Notes: a model not told the origin generated them from the letters alone. Positions 24,270 through 33,409 are shown, counted from the stretch's first letter. The stretch: 64,000 bases of DNA from Anaerolineales bacterium (GCA_030583925.1 CP129482.1:2232001-2296000), one strand, 5' to 3'. Made by a program: numbers and translations.

Positions 24270-26738
24270 TCATCCTTGATTCTCCCGCCACCCCATCAAC
24301 TCACTCAGTGGCAAGGACGGCGTCGCGTCGCCCTGCCTGCCTGAGTTCCACGTCACGATCAACTCGCGCTTGGCACGCGTGATACCCACGTAGAACAGTC
24401 GCAGGCGTTCCTTCACGTAATCCAACCGCGAGCGGGATGTCGCCGCGCCTTCCTCGTACCAGTCATATTCATCATTTGATGGTCGAGTAGCGCCGCCGTT
24501 CGTTGGCGGCGCGTATCGAGACCACAACGCGCTCAACTGCGCCAACGCCTCCGCCGACAAATCCAAGCCGCTTCGCACAAACCACTTCTCCGAAATAAAA
24601 CGGTCGTTCGGCATTGCCGACGGGAAATCATAATTATTGACCGACATCAGATAGACGCGGTCCCACTCCAGTCCCTTCGCCTTGTGCATCGTCGTCACCA
24701 CCACCCGTCCGCGATGGCGTTCGGGGTCGAAGCCCGAATCGTCCGACGAGAATCCGATGAAGCGCCGTTCATTCTTGGCGATCACCGCCAGTTCCGCCGT
24801 CAACTCAGGCAATCGCCAATCGGGATGATCGTCCGCGGCTTTTCGCAACACCAGCGCCAGTTTATGCGCCAACGCCAGGTCATGCGCTTCGGTGAACACA
24901 TCCTGCGCCAGGGTCAACGTCAACTGGTCAATGGGAAGCATCACCGCGCTCAACCATCTCTGCACGACGACTCGGAACTCTCCCAACTCTTGGATAAGCG
25001 CCTGATCGGCGCCCGCTTCAGACTCCCTTACGGCTGACAGCCAGTCGTCGGCTTTTTGTGGCGCGACAAAATTTTCCACGTCAACCATCTTTCTTAACAA
25101 GGCTGGAATCTGCTCGATGTACGGGCGACCCTTGCGGTCGCCCTCTTCGCTGCCATCATCCACACCCTGGACGGGGGCAAGCCCCTTCCCTACATTTTTA
25201 CTCGACCCAAAAATATCCCTTCTCCATACCTCATACGCCTTCGACAACTTCCGCGCCGAACTTGGATCGGACAAATACGCCAGCAAATAACTCAACGACC
25301 CTGCCGCCGCGCGCGTTTCACTTGTGCTTGAAATTAACTCAATCGGCTCGATGCCGCGCTGGCGCAACGCATTGACCACATCCACGCCGCGCTGGTTACG
25401 CGGGACAAGGATCGCGATCGTCGGTTTGTCGTCGTCGGGGAAATCCCAGATCGAGTCGACATATCCCTTCACCGATTTGACCACCGCTTCCAATTCTTCA
25501 TCTGGCGTATAGCGCTTGCTGACGAATTTGATTCCCTCGGGGTTATCGGGCGGATTCTGTTGCGGGTCATCCACTGGCACAGGGACAATATGCGGCACAG
25601 ACAACGCCGTCCGCGCTTCGGGGATGGGATGCGAGGTCATCACCCAATCAATGAGGTGATTCGCCAACGCCAAAATAGACGGCTGTGACCGCCCCGACTC
25701 GGGCATGTCTATGCTTGGGTTGTTTTGGATGAACGCGCGTAACAGTTCAGGCGAAGCGGTTGTAAACGTCTCGAAGATGGCTTGGTTCGGGTCGCCGACT
25801 CTCACCCAATTGCCTCCCAACTCTCCGCGCTGAGCGGAGCGACGAGCGCTCTCCGAGGAGCGCAGACGAAGCGCGGGGTCGCCAGTCAATCGCGCTTCGT
25901 CTGCGGCTTCGCTATCGCTCAGCCTCCGCTCAGCGCGAGAGCCACTTAATAACGACAATATCCTCTCCTGCGTCAGACTCGAATCTTGCGCCTCATCTTC
26001 CAATATAAACGGATAGCGATACTGCAAACGCGCTAGATATTCTTCGTCATTTTCGAGGAGGGTGAGTGCGAGTCGAATCAAATCGTCGAAGTCCACGGCG
26101 CCGCGATAGGCGAGGGCGCGTTGATAGTCCGCGTAGATGCTGTAGCCGAGTTCGGCGAGAGGCAACGGGGCGGGAGAAGAGTCGAGTTTGGCGCGCAGGC
26201 TGTCGGGAGTCAAGAGGCGGTCTTTCGAGGAGCGGATAAAGGCTAAGGCGAGGGAGTCCAAAAGATCGGGAAGTTGCTGACGTTTGACCCAATCCATTTT
26301 CGATTGATCGAGGGCGGGGTCGAGGTAATCATCCAATGAGTGATTCGCCAGCCACGCATTGACCGACTCGCGGCGGATGAAACCCGCCTCACGCTCGTCA
26401 ATGATACTGAAGCGCTCCTCGAGCCCCACGCGCGCAGGCTTCTCGCGGACAATGTCATGCGCCAGCCCATGCAATGTGCGGACACGATATTTGTAGAGGG
26501 CGTGCAGAGGGTTGTCGAAGAAACGTTTGATGCGCGCTTCGAAATTGTCCACCGCCGAGTTGACGAGGGTGACGATGAGGACTTCCTGATCGTCTTGCAA
26601 CGCGTCGCTTTGAATGATCTGCGCCGCCAACGCCGAGAGGATGTGCGTCTTCCCCGCGCCAGGGACCGCGGCAATGCCGAGCCGTCCGCCTGTGTAGCGG
26701 AGGATTTCTTGTTGGGAGGGGCGAGGGGTGAAATTCAT
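24270..26738 (-). CDS. UvrD/PcrA-type superfamily 1 helicase with in-frame palindromic inserts
   Basis: An 822-residue ATP-dependent DNA helicase. Motifs: Q motif RPSQQEILRY, Walker A AVPGAGKT, motif II DEAQDSS, motif III GDPNQAIFETF, motif V TMHKAKGLEWDRVYL and motif VI YVGITRAKREL. No C-terminal nuclease is present. Two inserts are not explained by the family: about 43 residues between motifs II and III (25821-25941, a long DNA palindrome), and a segment reading GKGLAPVQG and GDRKGRPY (25119-25198). Both preserve the frame and probably form surface loops. The neighbour upstream is a secreted protein, then a second helicase. Confidence 0.92.
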   Translation of the reverse strand: MNFTPRPSQQEILRYTGGRLGIAAVPGAGKTHILSALAAQIIQSDALQDDQEVLIVTLVNSAVDNFEARIKRFFDNPLHALYKYRVRTLHGLAHDIVREKPARVGLEERFSIIDEREAGFIRRESVNAWLANHSLDDYLDPALDQSKMDWVKRQQLPDLLDSLALAFIRSSKDRLLTPDSLRAKLDSSPAPLPLAELGYSIYADYQRALAYRGAVDFDDLIRLALTLLENDEEYLARLQYRYPFILEDEAQDSSLTQERILSLLSGSRAERRLSDSEAADEARLTGDPALRLRSSESARRSAQRGELGGNWVRVGDPNQAIFETFTTASPELLRAFIQNNPSIDMPESGRSQPSILALANHLIDWVMTSHPIPEARTALSVPHIVPVPVDDPQQNPPDNPEGIKFVSKRYTPDEELEAVVKSVKGYVDSIWDFPDDDKPTIAILVPRNQRGVDVVNALRQRGIEPIELISSTSETRAAAGSLSYLLAYLSDPSSARKLSKAYEVWRRDIFGSSKNVGKGLAPVQGVDDGSEEGDRKGRPYIEQIPALLRKMVDVENFVAPQKADDWLSAVRESEAGADQALIQELGEFRVVVQRWLSAVMLPIDQLTLTLAQDVFTEAHDLALAHKLALVLRKAADDHPDWRLPELTAELAVIAKNERRFIGFSSDDSGFDPERHRGRVVVTTMHKAKGLEWDRVYLMSVNNYDFPSAMPNDRFISEKWFVRSGLDLSAEALAQLSALWSRYAPPTNGGATRPSNDEYDWYEEGAATSRSRLDYVKERLRLFYVGITRAKRELIVTWNSGRQGDATPSLPLSELMGWRENQG
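25119..25198. repeat. Family A palindrome plus second element, in frame in the helicase
   Basis: GTACGGGCGACC and GGTCGCCCT pair as in intergenic family A copies and encode GDRKGRPY on the minus strand; an adjacent GGGCAAGCCCC-containing element encodes GKGLAP. Confidence 0.75.
25821..25941. repeat. 121-bp palindromic insertion inside the helicase gene
   Basis: CTCTCCGCGCTGAGCGGAG pairs with CTCCGCTCAGCGCGAGAG at the ends, and CGCAGACGAAGCGCG pairs with CGCGCTTCGTCTGCG in the middle. It adds about 43 residues between helicase motifs II and III. Confidence 0.85.
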
Positions 26739-26878
26739 TTTTGTTTGAGGTCGAGCGTCAACTATTTAATTGATTCTAATCGGCGAAACCGCACGATGAT
26801 ACCCGCACGGCGATACCCGCACGGGGATGACGGAAACGCAACCTCGCATCGTAACAAAACCATCCTTTTCATAATACA

Positions 26879-27895
26879 TCACGGACTCACTTCCCCCGAA
26901 TCCCTATCCACCATCAACACCGACGTATCCACTGCCTCGAAATCATTTCCCGTCAGCACATCCAACAGATGAAGCATATCGTTATCCCAGTGCTCATCGG
27001 GCGCGCCGCTGACGTACCAATTCGAGCCGTTATCTGCCAGCACAATTCCGTATGTTTTGAATGCTTGCAACAAAATTTGCATTTCAGGCGGGAAGCCCGA
27101 AATGTCGTAATCCGCTTTCAGACGGAAGCGCGCGCCCAGTGGTGGGATTCCATCCTGAGGATCAGCGGTTAGATGCCGCCCAGGCCAAAGATAGCCAGCA
27201 GTCTCTTCAACAGTGAAACGCAGGGCATGTTTGATTTCACCTTCTAGGATCTCATCATAGCGAATGAGTCCAGGTAAGATTGGCAAACCAGCCGCGTCGG
27301 CAGATGTCCATGTGTCGGGACGGAGCGCATTTGAATTGAGATCAAATATTGCGCCACCGCCGCCGAACCACTGACCATTATCAAAACTCGCGTCGAAAAT
27401 TTCGTACAACGTGCAAGTCTCCGTATCCACAACCAAAATGTGATGATCGCTCCCCCACTCGATGTTAGGATTCTCTGGGATGGGATACGGTCCCGCGTCG
27501 GATTCTTCGGGATAATAGAACTCCGCGTCATACGACGGGACAGTTGATCCAGCCACGACGTTGTACGGAATCCCAATCGGACCTCCGTCCCACTCACCTG
27601 AACCGAAATCCATGTGAAAGTTTCCATCGCGACCGATATTATCAATCCACGCGTCAGAATCAGAATGCACAGGCAACGTGTCAACTCGCGCGTTCCAGAA
27701 GTTATTTGCGGGGAATATCGGACAGTTTGCAATCGTCGGTCCGCCCGTGGAATGAGGAGTCGTAGCCGTTGAATCAACAGGCGGGACAGTTGAAGTCGCG
27801 TTCGGCGCGGTGAGAGGAATAACCGTCGGAGTCCCAACTACGCCGCAAGCCAATAAGAGAAATGAAACTACAACCAATAAATATTTTTTGTTCAT
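26879..27895 (-). CDS. Conserved secreted lipoprotein of unknown function
   Basis: A 338-residue lipoprotein with lipobox LLAC (Cys17) and a Thr/Ser/Pro linker to about residue 52. The domain begins CPIFPANNFWNARVDTLPVHSDSDAWI and includes GIPYNVV, YYPEESDAGPYPIP, DHHILVVDTETCTLYEIFDA, and SADAAGLPILPGLIRYDEILEGEIKHALRFTV. I recognise these stretches from a widespread family of secreted bacterial proteins without known function. The many invariant Asp, His and Trp residues suggest an enzyme or sugar-binding fold, but that is not established. It lies between two helicase genes. Confidence 0.8.
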   Translation of the reverse strand: MNKKYLLVVVSFLLLACGVVGTPTVIPLTAPNATSTVPPVDSTATTPHSTGGPTIANCPIFPANNFWNARVDTLPVHSDSDAWIDNIGRDGNFHMDFGSGEWDGGPIGIPYNVVAGSTVPSYDAEFYYPEESDAGPYPIPENPNIEWGSDHHILVVDTETCTLYEIFDASFDNGQWFGGGGAIFDLNSNALRPDTWTSADAAGLPILPGLIRYDEILEGEIKHALRFTVEETAGYLWPGRHLTADPQDGIPPLGARFRLKADYDISGFPPEMQILLQAFKTYGIVLADNGSNWYVSGAPDEHWDNDMLHLLDVLTGNDFEAVDTSVLMVDRDSGEVSP

Positions 27896-27906
27896 ATATT
27901 TTCCTT

Positions 27907-27939
27907 AGATGACAGTCATCTTAAAGATGACTGTCATCT
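27907..27939. repeat. Perfect 33-bp palindrome between two genes
   Basis: AGATGACAGTCATCTT and AAGATGACTGTCATCT are exact inverse complements around one base. No T run follows, so it is not a typical terminator. Confidence 0.8.
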
Positions 27940-27944
27940 GAATT

Positions 27945-30050
27945 TCACAAAACCTTTTGAAACGCTCGCAATAATTCGCCGCGTCCTTCAAATCCGCTTT
28001 CGCCGAGTTCGGCGATTCCCAAGTAGACGCGTTCGCGGCATCGGTGGAGCAACCCTGAAACCAACCGCGCCATCGCTTCTTTGCCATATTGCACATCATC
28101 CGCGTCGGTCCACTGGTGACCACCTTGCCAGCCTCGACTCAACACGTACGGATGCGTGAGCGGCTGAGAGAGTCGTTCGTACCATCCGCTTGAACCAGCG
28201 TCGAGCCAAAATTGAACCGTGACGGGACGGTTCATCATCAAGAACGTGTGCGCGGGCGCGACCAGTACCGCATCTTTGTCTTCGTTCTGCCAACCTTCAA
28301 GATATGAGGCGGCAATCACGCCGTCTTGCAACATGTGGATGTATTCTTTGCCCAGACTTCCGACGTCTGCCTCCATCGCCAAACGAAACTTCTTCACCGA
28401 CTCGACTAAACTCGCCGCCACACGGATCGAGTCGAAGTTGCGATGATAGCCAAATCCCGCCTGAGACAACACCTCGCCAAAGAATTTTCGGAGGAAGTGG
28501 TCGAGCGGCAGACTATCCGAGGCACGATATTCTTCGATCCATTCTCGGATTCTCGAATAGCGATTGCCGATTGAAAACGTAATCCGTTCCTGCACGTCGG
28601 GCTTGATCTGGTCGAATGTTGAGAGTTGGAGGTCGCGTTGACGGTAAACGATGTCTGTCAATATTTGGGCGCGGACGAGGTCAAGTCCGTCAATGGATTG
28701 CATCAACGCGTACGCCACGTCAAATTTCGGCGGGTGGATGCTCCAATGCGGATGCGCCAGCGCGGCAAGTGTGATCAACGCGTGGGAGGCGGGCTCGTCG
28801 CGCAACGAACGCGACGGTCTGTGCGAACGCCAAGGGATATTTTTGGTTTCAAGTCTATGCGTGATGGAGAAGCGCAACGCATCGGAGAGGTATGGGGCGA
28901 GGATCACAATTTCAGAAGGTGGAATGCCTATTGAAATTAACTGTTCGATTTCGTTAACCACAGCATCGAGCAGTTCTGGATAAAAATGAGGAGTATCGGT
29001 CTCACTTCCAATCTTTTTCAAAATAACCAAGGCGTGAGACGAAGTTTGCTCATCAACTTGTGGATCTTGACCTTCAACCTGCAACCTTTGACTTGGCAAA
29101 ATCGCCTCCACCAACCCATCAGTCAATTCCGCCACCTGCTCAGACGTTACAAAAGATTCGTTCAAAACAATATGCTCGTTGCACAGGTCTCGCAAAGCGA
29201 AGCCTGTTTCCACGTCTGCGCCGAGGAAGTAGCGGAAGCCTGCGCCCTCGTCGTAGATTAGTAATGCGGACTGGAAGTCCGCGCTCCATTCTCGGACAAT
29301 ATCATGTGCGCGGGGACCATCCTCCTCCACGTTATCGTAGATGAGGTGGCGATAGTTTCTGGTCAGGTAATCTCGGACGATATCTTGCTCCCACAAAACA
29401 TTTGCAAAGGTTTCAAGCTGAAGGGAAAAGTCCAGCAGGTTGTGGTCGAGACAATATTGACGGAAACGATTGGCGCAATCTTGCGCGTCGGCGTAGACGC
29501 GGCGTTGGGCAGGGTCGCCGAAGTAGGACGCGTCGAGTTTCGATGCGATTTCAGTGTGCGGAAAACCGATCACTGCGGCTTTGTTGAGGTTGTCAATGAT
29601 CTGCGAATACAAACGGTTGCGGTCAATCGTGACGGATTCAAAATATCCCTCGTCCAACAATGGACGAACCAAATGAGCCATGTAATATTGGGCGGTTTCA
29701 AGCGTGAGAAAGACTGGCGGCTGGTCGGGATGCGCAAATCCCATCGCTTCGCCTGCGAGAGGCCAGAACAGATCGCACATGCGCCGCGCCAAACCACCGA
29801 TCGTCGCGGGAGTGACCTCGCCGCCTGCGCGTCGTTCGGGACTGTACAACAAATCGAGATATGGCTCTTGCAGAGTCCGCTGGGGAGTGAGCATGAGAAT
29901 CGATTCGCCAGGCACGCCTTGTGCGAGCAGGTGACGCATCCGCTCGACGGCGGCGGTGGTTTTTCCCGTCCCAGCGGGACCCGACACGAAGAGTTTCGAG
30001 TCGAGGGGCGAATCAATTATCTGTTGTTGAGGCAGGCTGAGGCTGGGCAT
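27945..30050 (-). CDS. UvrD/AddB-like helicase with degenerate Walker B
   Basis: A 701-residue protein. Walker A is clear (SGPAGTGKTTAAVERM), and the C-terminus has a motif VI-like CRERVYLGIAEL. At the Walker B/motif II position the sequence is YDNVEEDG instead of the DE(F)QD of active UvrD-type helicases, so ATP hydrolysis may be impaired. The layout resembles AddB or an inactivated UvrD paralogue, without the nuclease domain. Together with the helicase at 24270-26738, both on the minus strand, it could form a heterodimer (inference). Confidence 0.78.
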   Translation of the reverse strand: MPSLSLPQQQIIDSPLDSKLFVSGPAGTGKTTAAVERMRHLLAQGVPGESILMLTPQRTLQEPYLDLLYSPERRAGGEVTPATIGGLARRMCDLFWPLAGEAMGFAHPDQPPVFLTLETAQYYMAHLVRPLLDEGYFESVTIDRNRLYSQIIDNLNKAAVIGFPHTEIASKLDASYFGDPAQRRVYADAQDCANRFRQYCLDHNLLDFSLQLETFANVLWEQDIVRDYLTRNYRHLIYDNVEEDGPRAHDIVREWSADFQSALLIYDEGAGFRYFLGADVETGFALRDLCNEHIVLNESFVTSEQVAELTDGLVEAILPSQRLQVEGQDPQVDEQTSSHALVILKKIGSETDTPHFYPELLDAVVNEIEQLISIGIPPSEIVILAPYLSDALRFSITHRLETKNIPWRSHRPSRSLRDEPASHALITLAALAHPHWSIHPPKFDVAYALMQSIDGLDLVRAQILTDIVYRQRDLQLSTFDQIKPDVQERITFSIGNRYSRIREWIEEYRASDSLPLDHFLRKFFGEVLSQAGFGYHRNFDSIRVAASLVESVKKFRLAMEADVGSLGKEYIHMLQDGVIAASYLEGWQNEDKDAVLVAPAHTFLMMNRPVTVQFWLDAGSSGWYERLSQPLTHPYVLSRGWQGGHQWTDADDVQYGKEAMARLVSGLLHRCRERVYLGIAELGESGFEGRGELLRAFQKVL

Positions 30051-30148
30051 GAAGCGAGGGTACAGTAGTCACGAAGGATTGTCAATGCGTTGTGTTCAAT
30101 TCCAAACTAAAGTATATTTGCGAAAATTCAATCCACAGGAGATAAATC

Positions 30149-30619
30149 ATGCCCACTACAATTCGCCCCACCGCCCGAGTAGGAGTCGCCACAGCCGCGC
30201 CCGTTTCGTACGTGAAGTTTTCAGACAAACTCACCGACTCGCTGAACGACATCGGCAAAATGATCCAAGATCACAAGAACATGATCGACGCGATCCAGGA
30301 TATTGCCCTCGAACTCACCAACTCCATCGGTTCACTGCACACGCTCACGGTGAAATATGCGGGCATCGCCAACAACATCCTCGACGGCTTGCTCCCCATC
30401 GCAAAAGGTCTGCCGATCATCCCCAAAAATATTTTGCAATTGCTCATCAACCTCGAAAGCATCACGCAAAAGATCATTGACAATCAGGCGACCACATCGA
30501 AGACGATCACCGAAGTGCAATCGGGATTGAAGACGGGCGACGTGAACAAGATCAAGGGACACGCGGGCGCGTTGCAAAATGTGACTCGGACGCTGACTTC
30601 GATTCTACCGAAGGGATAG
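30149..30619 (+). CDS. Hypothetical helical protein
   Basis: A 156-residue protein with CAGGAGAT upstream of the ATG. The sequence after about residue 20 is amphipathic helix throughout (LTDSLNDIGKMIQDHKNMID, ALELTNSIGSLHTLTVKYAG, LINLESITQKIIDNQ), suggestive of a coiled coil or helical bundle. There is no signal peptide or recognised domain. It is alone between the helicase gene and the serS leader. Confidence 0.65.
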   Translation: MPTTIRPTARVGVATAAPVSYVKFSDKLTDSLNDIGKMIQDHKNMIDAIQDIALELTNSIGSLHTLTVKYAGIANNILDGLLPIAKGLPIIPKNILQLLINLESITQKIIDNQATTSKTITEVQSGLKTGDVNKIKGHAGALQNVTRTLTSILPKG

Positions 30620-30729
30620 ACGGTTCACGCGTCGGGACGGCTGACTCTAACCCTCAGCATATCGTTGCCCGTAGGTAGCGAAATACGGCGGAGGCTCCCT
30701 CGACATCGAGAAAGCCCTGAATCTCTCCA

Positions 30730-30757
30730 TTGACAGCCTCCACTCGACGCGTATAAT
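30730..30757 (+). promoter_or_regulatory. Consensus promoter of serS
   Basis: TTGACA (30730-30735), 16-base spacer, TATAAT (30752-30757). It is the only near-perfect -35/-10 pair I noticed in the window. Confidence 0.8.
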
Positions 30758-30881
30758 CAAACGAACAAACCCGCGCGAAGACAAGTATTTGTGCAACGGT
30801 TCAGAGAGCCATCGGTCAGTGAAAGATGGTCCGCCAAACAGAGAAATCCCCTTCGCCTTTGCCCTCGCAGGGATTTTTATC

Positions 30882-30924
30882 GTAGTGATGACTTTAGTCA
30901 TCAAATAGCGGCTAAAGTCGCTAC
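30882..30924. repeat. Palindromic element in the T-box leader
   Basis: Outer arms GTAG/CTAC enclose two palindromes, TGATGACTTTAGTCATCA and AGCGGCTAAAGTCGCT. It lies between Stem I and the antiterminator. Confidence 0.7.
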
Positions 30925-30975
30925 TCCGATCAAATCGTAAGAGGGACGTGTGCGCCCGTTATAGCGCAATCGAAG

Positions 30976-31008
30976 GCGGTAGCGCAAGATACTATCTTGC
31001 GCTACCGC
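30976..31008. repeat. Family H palindrome in the T-box leader
   Basis: GCGGTAGCGCAAGATA and TATCTTGCGCTACCGC are exact inverse complements; it ends 6 bases before the T-box motif. A decayed copy is at 11465. Confidence 0.85.
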
Positions 31009-31030
31009 AAAAGCAGGTGGCACCACGAGA

Positions 31031-31072
31031 CGCCCCCTCGTCCTGCAAATGGACCGGGGGCGTATTCTTTTT
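31031..31072 (+). terminator. T-box terminator of serS
   Basis: CGCCCCC and GGGGGCG with inner GTCC/GGAC, then TATTCTTTTT. The 5' side would be used by the antiterminator in the induced state. Confidence 0.85.
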
Positions 31073-31090
31073 CCGCACTGGAGGTGCAAC

Positions 31091-32359
31091 ATGTTGGATA
31101 TCAATTTAATTCGCGAGAAACCAGACCTCGTCCGCACGGCGTTGAAGAATCGCCAAATGGACGCGTCGCCCATCGACGCGATCCTCAGCATTGACGAGAA
31201 ACGCCGCGCCCTGCTCACCGAAGTCGAGCAGTTGAAGGCGGAGCGAAACGCGGTCTCGAAAGAGATCGGCAAGATGAAAGACGCGGCGGAACGCGAAAAG
31301 AAGATTGCCGCGATGCGCGAAGTAGGCGACAAAATCTCCGCTTTGGACAAGGAGGTGGCAGAGGTCGAGGCGGAGTTGACGCGGCTAACGAGCGCCCTGC
31401 CCAACGTCCCGGATGAACGGACGCCGATAGGCGTATCCGAAGAAGAAAATGTCGTCATCAAAACCGTAGGCGAACTTCCCGAATTTGATTTCGAGCCGAA
31501 GCCGCATTGGGATTTGGGTCCCGCGCTCGGCGTGATTGACTTTGAACGCGGCACGAAGATCACTGGCTCGCGCTTTTACGTGTTGAGCGGCGCAGGCGCG
31601 CGCTTGCAACGCGCGTTGATCGCGTTCATGCTCGACCTGCACATTCGGCAAGGCTACACTGAAAAATATTTGCCGTTCATGGTGAAGACCGAGACCGTGT
31701 TCGGCGCGGGGCAACTGCCGAAGTTTGCCGACAATTTATATAAAGACCACGAGGAAGAGCTGTATTTTGTGCCGACCGCCGAAGTGCCGTTGACGGGTAT
31801 GCACATGGAAGAAATTCTCGATGAGGCGCAGTTGCCGTTGCTGTACACGGGATACACGCCGTGCTTCCGCCGCGAAAAGATGAGCGCGGGGCGCGACGTG
31901 CGCGGCATCAAGCGCGGGCATCAATTCGATAAAGTGGAAATGTACATGTATGCCAAACCCGAAGAGTCGGACGCGTTGCTCGAAAAGATGCGCGCGGACG
32001 CGGAGGCGACTTGCGCCGCGTTGGGTTTAACCTATCGAGTGAAACAACTTTGCACGGGCGATCTCGGCTTCGGTTCGGCGATCACGTACGACCTTGAAGT
32101 TTGGGCGGCGGGATGCAACGAGTGGCTGGAAGTATCGTCAGTCTCGAACGTCCGCGACTTTCAGGCGCGGCGTGCGAATATCAAGTATCGTCCCGCAGAC
32201 GGCGGCAAGGCGCGCTTCGTCCACACGTTGAACGGTTCAGGTCTCGGTCTGCCCCGCACGTTGATCGCGGTGATGGAAAACAACCAGCAAGCCGACGGCT
32301 CGATCCGCTTGCCCGAAGTTCTCCGCCCGTGGATGGGCGGCGTGGATACGATCAAATAA
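31091..32359 (+). CDS. serS: Seryl-tRNA synthetase
   Basis: About 422 residues from ATG 31091, which follows GGAGG by 6 bases. It charges tRNA-Ser. An N-terminal antiparallel coiled coil (about 30-105) is followed by the class II catalytic core: motif 2 region [30 protein letters not shown] and motif 3 [18 protein letters not shown]. The frame is open further upstream, but that part is the T-box terminator. Expression is controlled by the T-box leader. A family A hairpin follows the stop. Confidence 0.97.
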   Translation: MLDINLIREKPDLVRTALKNRQMDASPIDAILSIDEKRRALLTEVEQLKAERNAVSKEIGKMKDAAEREKKIAAMREVGDKISALDKEVAEVEAELTRLTSALPNVPDERTPIGVSEEENVVIKTVGELPEFDFEPKPHWDLGPALGVIDFERGTKITGSRFYVLSGAGARLQRALIAFMLDLHIRQGYTEKYLPFMVKTETVFGAGQLPKFADNLYKDHEEELYFVPTAEVPLTGMHMEEILDEAQLPLLYTGYTPCFRREKMSAGRDVRGIKRGHQFDKVEMYMYAKPEESDALLEKMRADAEATCAALGLTYRVKQLCTGDLGFGSAITYDLEVWAAGCNEWLEVSSVSNVRDFQARRANIKYRPADGGKARFVHTLNGSGLGLPRTLIAVMENNQQADGSIRLPEVLRPWMGGVDTIK

Positions 32360-32368
32360 TTTGTCCGC

Positions 32369-32395
32369 GTAGGGGCGGGATGACCCCGCCCCTAC
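32369..32395. repeat. Family A palindrome after serS
   Basis: GTAGGGGCGGG, ATGA, CCCGCCCCTAC. It lies 10 bases after the serS stop and may also weaken read-through into the next gene. Confidence 0.8.
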
Positions 32396-32408
32396 CAGTG
32401 GAATCAAA

Positions 32409-32942
32409 ATGCTGCCTCCCGAATTTCTCTCCAACCTTCAATTCGCGTGGATTGTCATCGTGGACACGCTGACGCTGTTCGTCATGCTCGTCGGGCTGGT
32501 TGGATTGATCGTGCCGATCTTCCCGGGTCTCACCGTGATGTGGCTTGCCGCGCTCGTCTACGCGTTCCTACAAAGCGCGGCGGACCGCATGACGTTTTGG
32601 GATTGGGTGTTATTTGCGATCATCACCCTGCTGATGATCGCGGGCAACATCGTGGACAACATCATCATTGCCCGCAAGATGCGCGACAAATTCGTCCCGT
32701 GGAGTTCGATCCTGATCGCCTTTGCGATAAGTCTTGTGGCAAGTCTTTTTCTGACGCCGGTAGTTGGTCTCGCCAGTGCGCCTCTCGCTTTATTCGGGCT
32801 GGAATACCGAAGACTCAAAGACCGCACTGCCGCCATCGAAGCAACCAAAGCCTACATGATCGGTTGGGGCTGGTCGTTCGCGGCGCGCTTCGGAATCGGA
32901 GTTTTGATTTTGGTTTCGTGGATGTTGTGGGCTTGGGTTTAA
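32409..32942 (+). CDS. DUF456 membrane protein
   Basis: A 177-residue integral membrane protein with about four helices in the DUF456 pattern: a first helix with VGLVGLIVPIFPGLTVMWLAALVYA, then a second with IAGNIVDNIIIARKM, then PLALFGLEYRRLKDRTAAIEATKAYMIGW. The function of the family is unknown. It is 49 bp after serS and could be co-transcribed. It converges on the minus-strand genes that follow, with which it abuts directly. Confidence 0.85.
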   Translation: MLPPEFLSNLQFAWIVIVDTLTLFVMLVGLVGLIVPIFPGLTVMWLAALVYAFLQSAADRMTFWDWVLFAIITLLMIAGNIVDNIIIARKMRDKFVPWSSILIAFAISLVASLFLTPVVGLASAPLALFGLEYRRLKDRTAAIEATKAYMIGWGWSFAARFGIGVLILVSWMLWAWV

Positions 32943-33407
32943 CTATTTTTTCGCGTTTTGCGCGGCTTCGATCACGACCTGTTTGAACTGCTTCCCTGCC
33001 GCGCCGTCGTCCAAGCCGATGAAGGTCAACCCGTTGTCAGACCCGTCTGTAAATCTGCCGCTTACGTTGAGACCAGAGTCGGGAATCAATTTCGCAAAAG
33101 ACGATTCGGCATAATCCTGAACGACGATATCGTTCAACTGCGCGGACAGGACGGCGGTCGTCGTTTTCGTCCCGCTCGTCGCCCAAATCAGCCAACGCGG
33201 GGTGACGACCGCGCCCGTGTACACTATCTCCGCTCCGCCGAACAATCCTTTTTTGATTTTTTCCGAATCGGTTTGGATGCACATCCGCGCATCGGACAAG
33301 ATGTCGCCGAGATTATATTTTTCAATGTGCGTGCGAATCGCCTGCGTCAATTCGGGGCGCAGGCTTTCAAACGGAACTTCGCGTGTGGTTCGTTTCCAAT
33401 CGGACAT
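32943..33407 (-). CDS. Conserved hypothetical protein
   Basis: A 154-residue soluble protein with no signal peptide. It alternates short strands (GAEIVYTGAVVTPRWLIWATSGTKTTTAVLSAQL) in a way that suggests a PH-like or lipid/peptide-binding barrel, but no family is recognised. Its start is 3 bp after the stop of the first M42 peptidase gene, so it is the last member of that operon. Confidence 0.65.
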   Translation of the reverse strand: MSDWKRTTREVPFESLRPELTQAIRTHIEKYNLGDILSDARMCIQTDSEKIKKGLFGGAEIVYTGAVVTPRWLIWATSGTKTTTAVLSAQLNDIVVQDYAESSFAKLIPDSGLNVSGRFTDGSDNGLTFIGLDDGAAGKQFKQVVIEAAQNAKK

Positions 33408-33409
33408 GC

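Larger units (their letters stand above)
30775..31072 (+). promoter_or_regulatory. T-box riboswitch upstream of serS
   Basis: The Stem I distal element AGAGAGCC, then GGTCAGTGAAA, then GATGG (30804-30828) is followed by a candidate serine specifier TCC (30847-30849). The T-box sequence AGGTGGCACCACG lies at 31015-31027. A strong terminator stem follows (31031-31062) with a T-rich run. Uncharged tRNA-Ser should pair with specifier and T-box to form the antiterminator and let serS be transcribed. Two palindromes (30882-30924 and 30976-31008) sit between Stem I and the antiterminator. The specifier assignment is less sure than the T-box itself. Confidence 0.85.
30620..31090 (+). other. serS leader region
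   Basis: This gene-free stretch holds a perfect sigma-70 promoter (30730-30757), a T-box leader (about 30775-31072) and two palindromic inserts. A minus-strand frame across it is a by-product of the stems. Confidence 0.85.

Noticed and set aside
29304..30068. 254-residue frame on the plus strand
   Set aside because: Antisense to the start of the 701-residue helicase, including its Walker A; no domain.
30901..31563. 220-residue frame on the minus strand
   Set aside because: Antisense to serS and its T-box leader.
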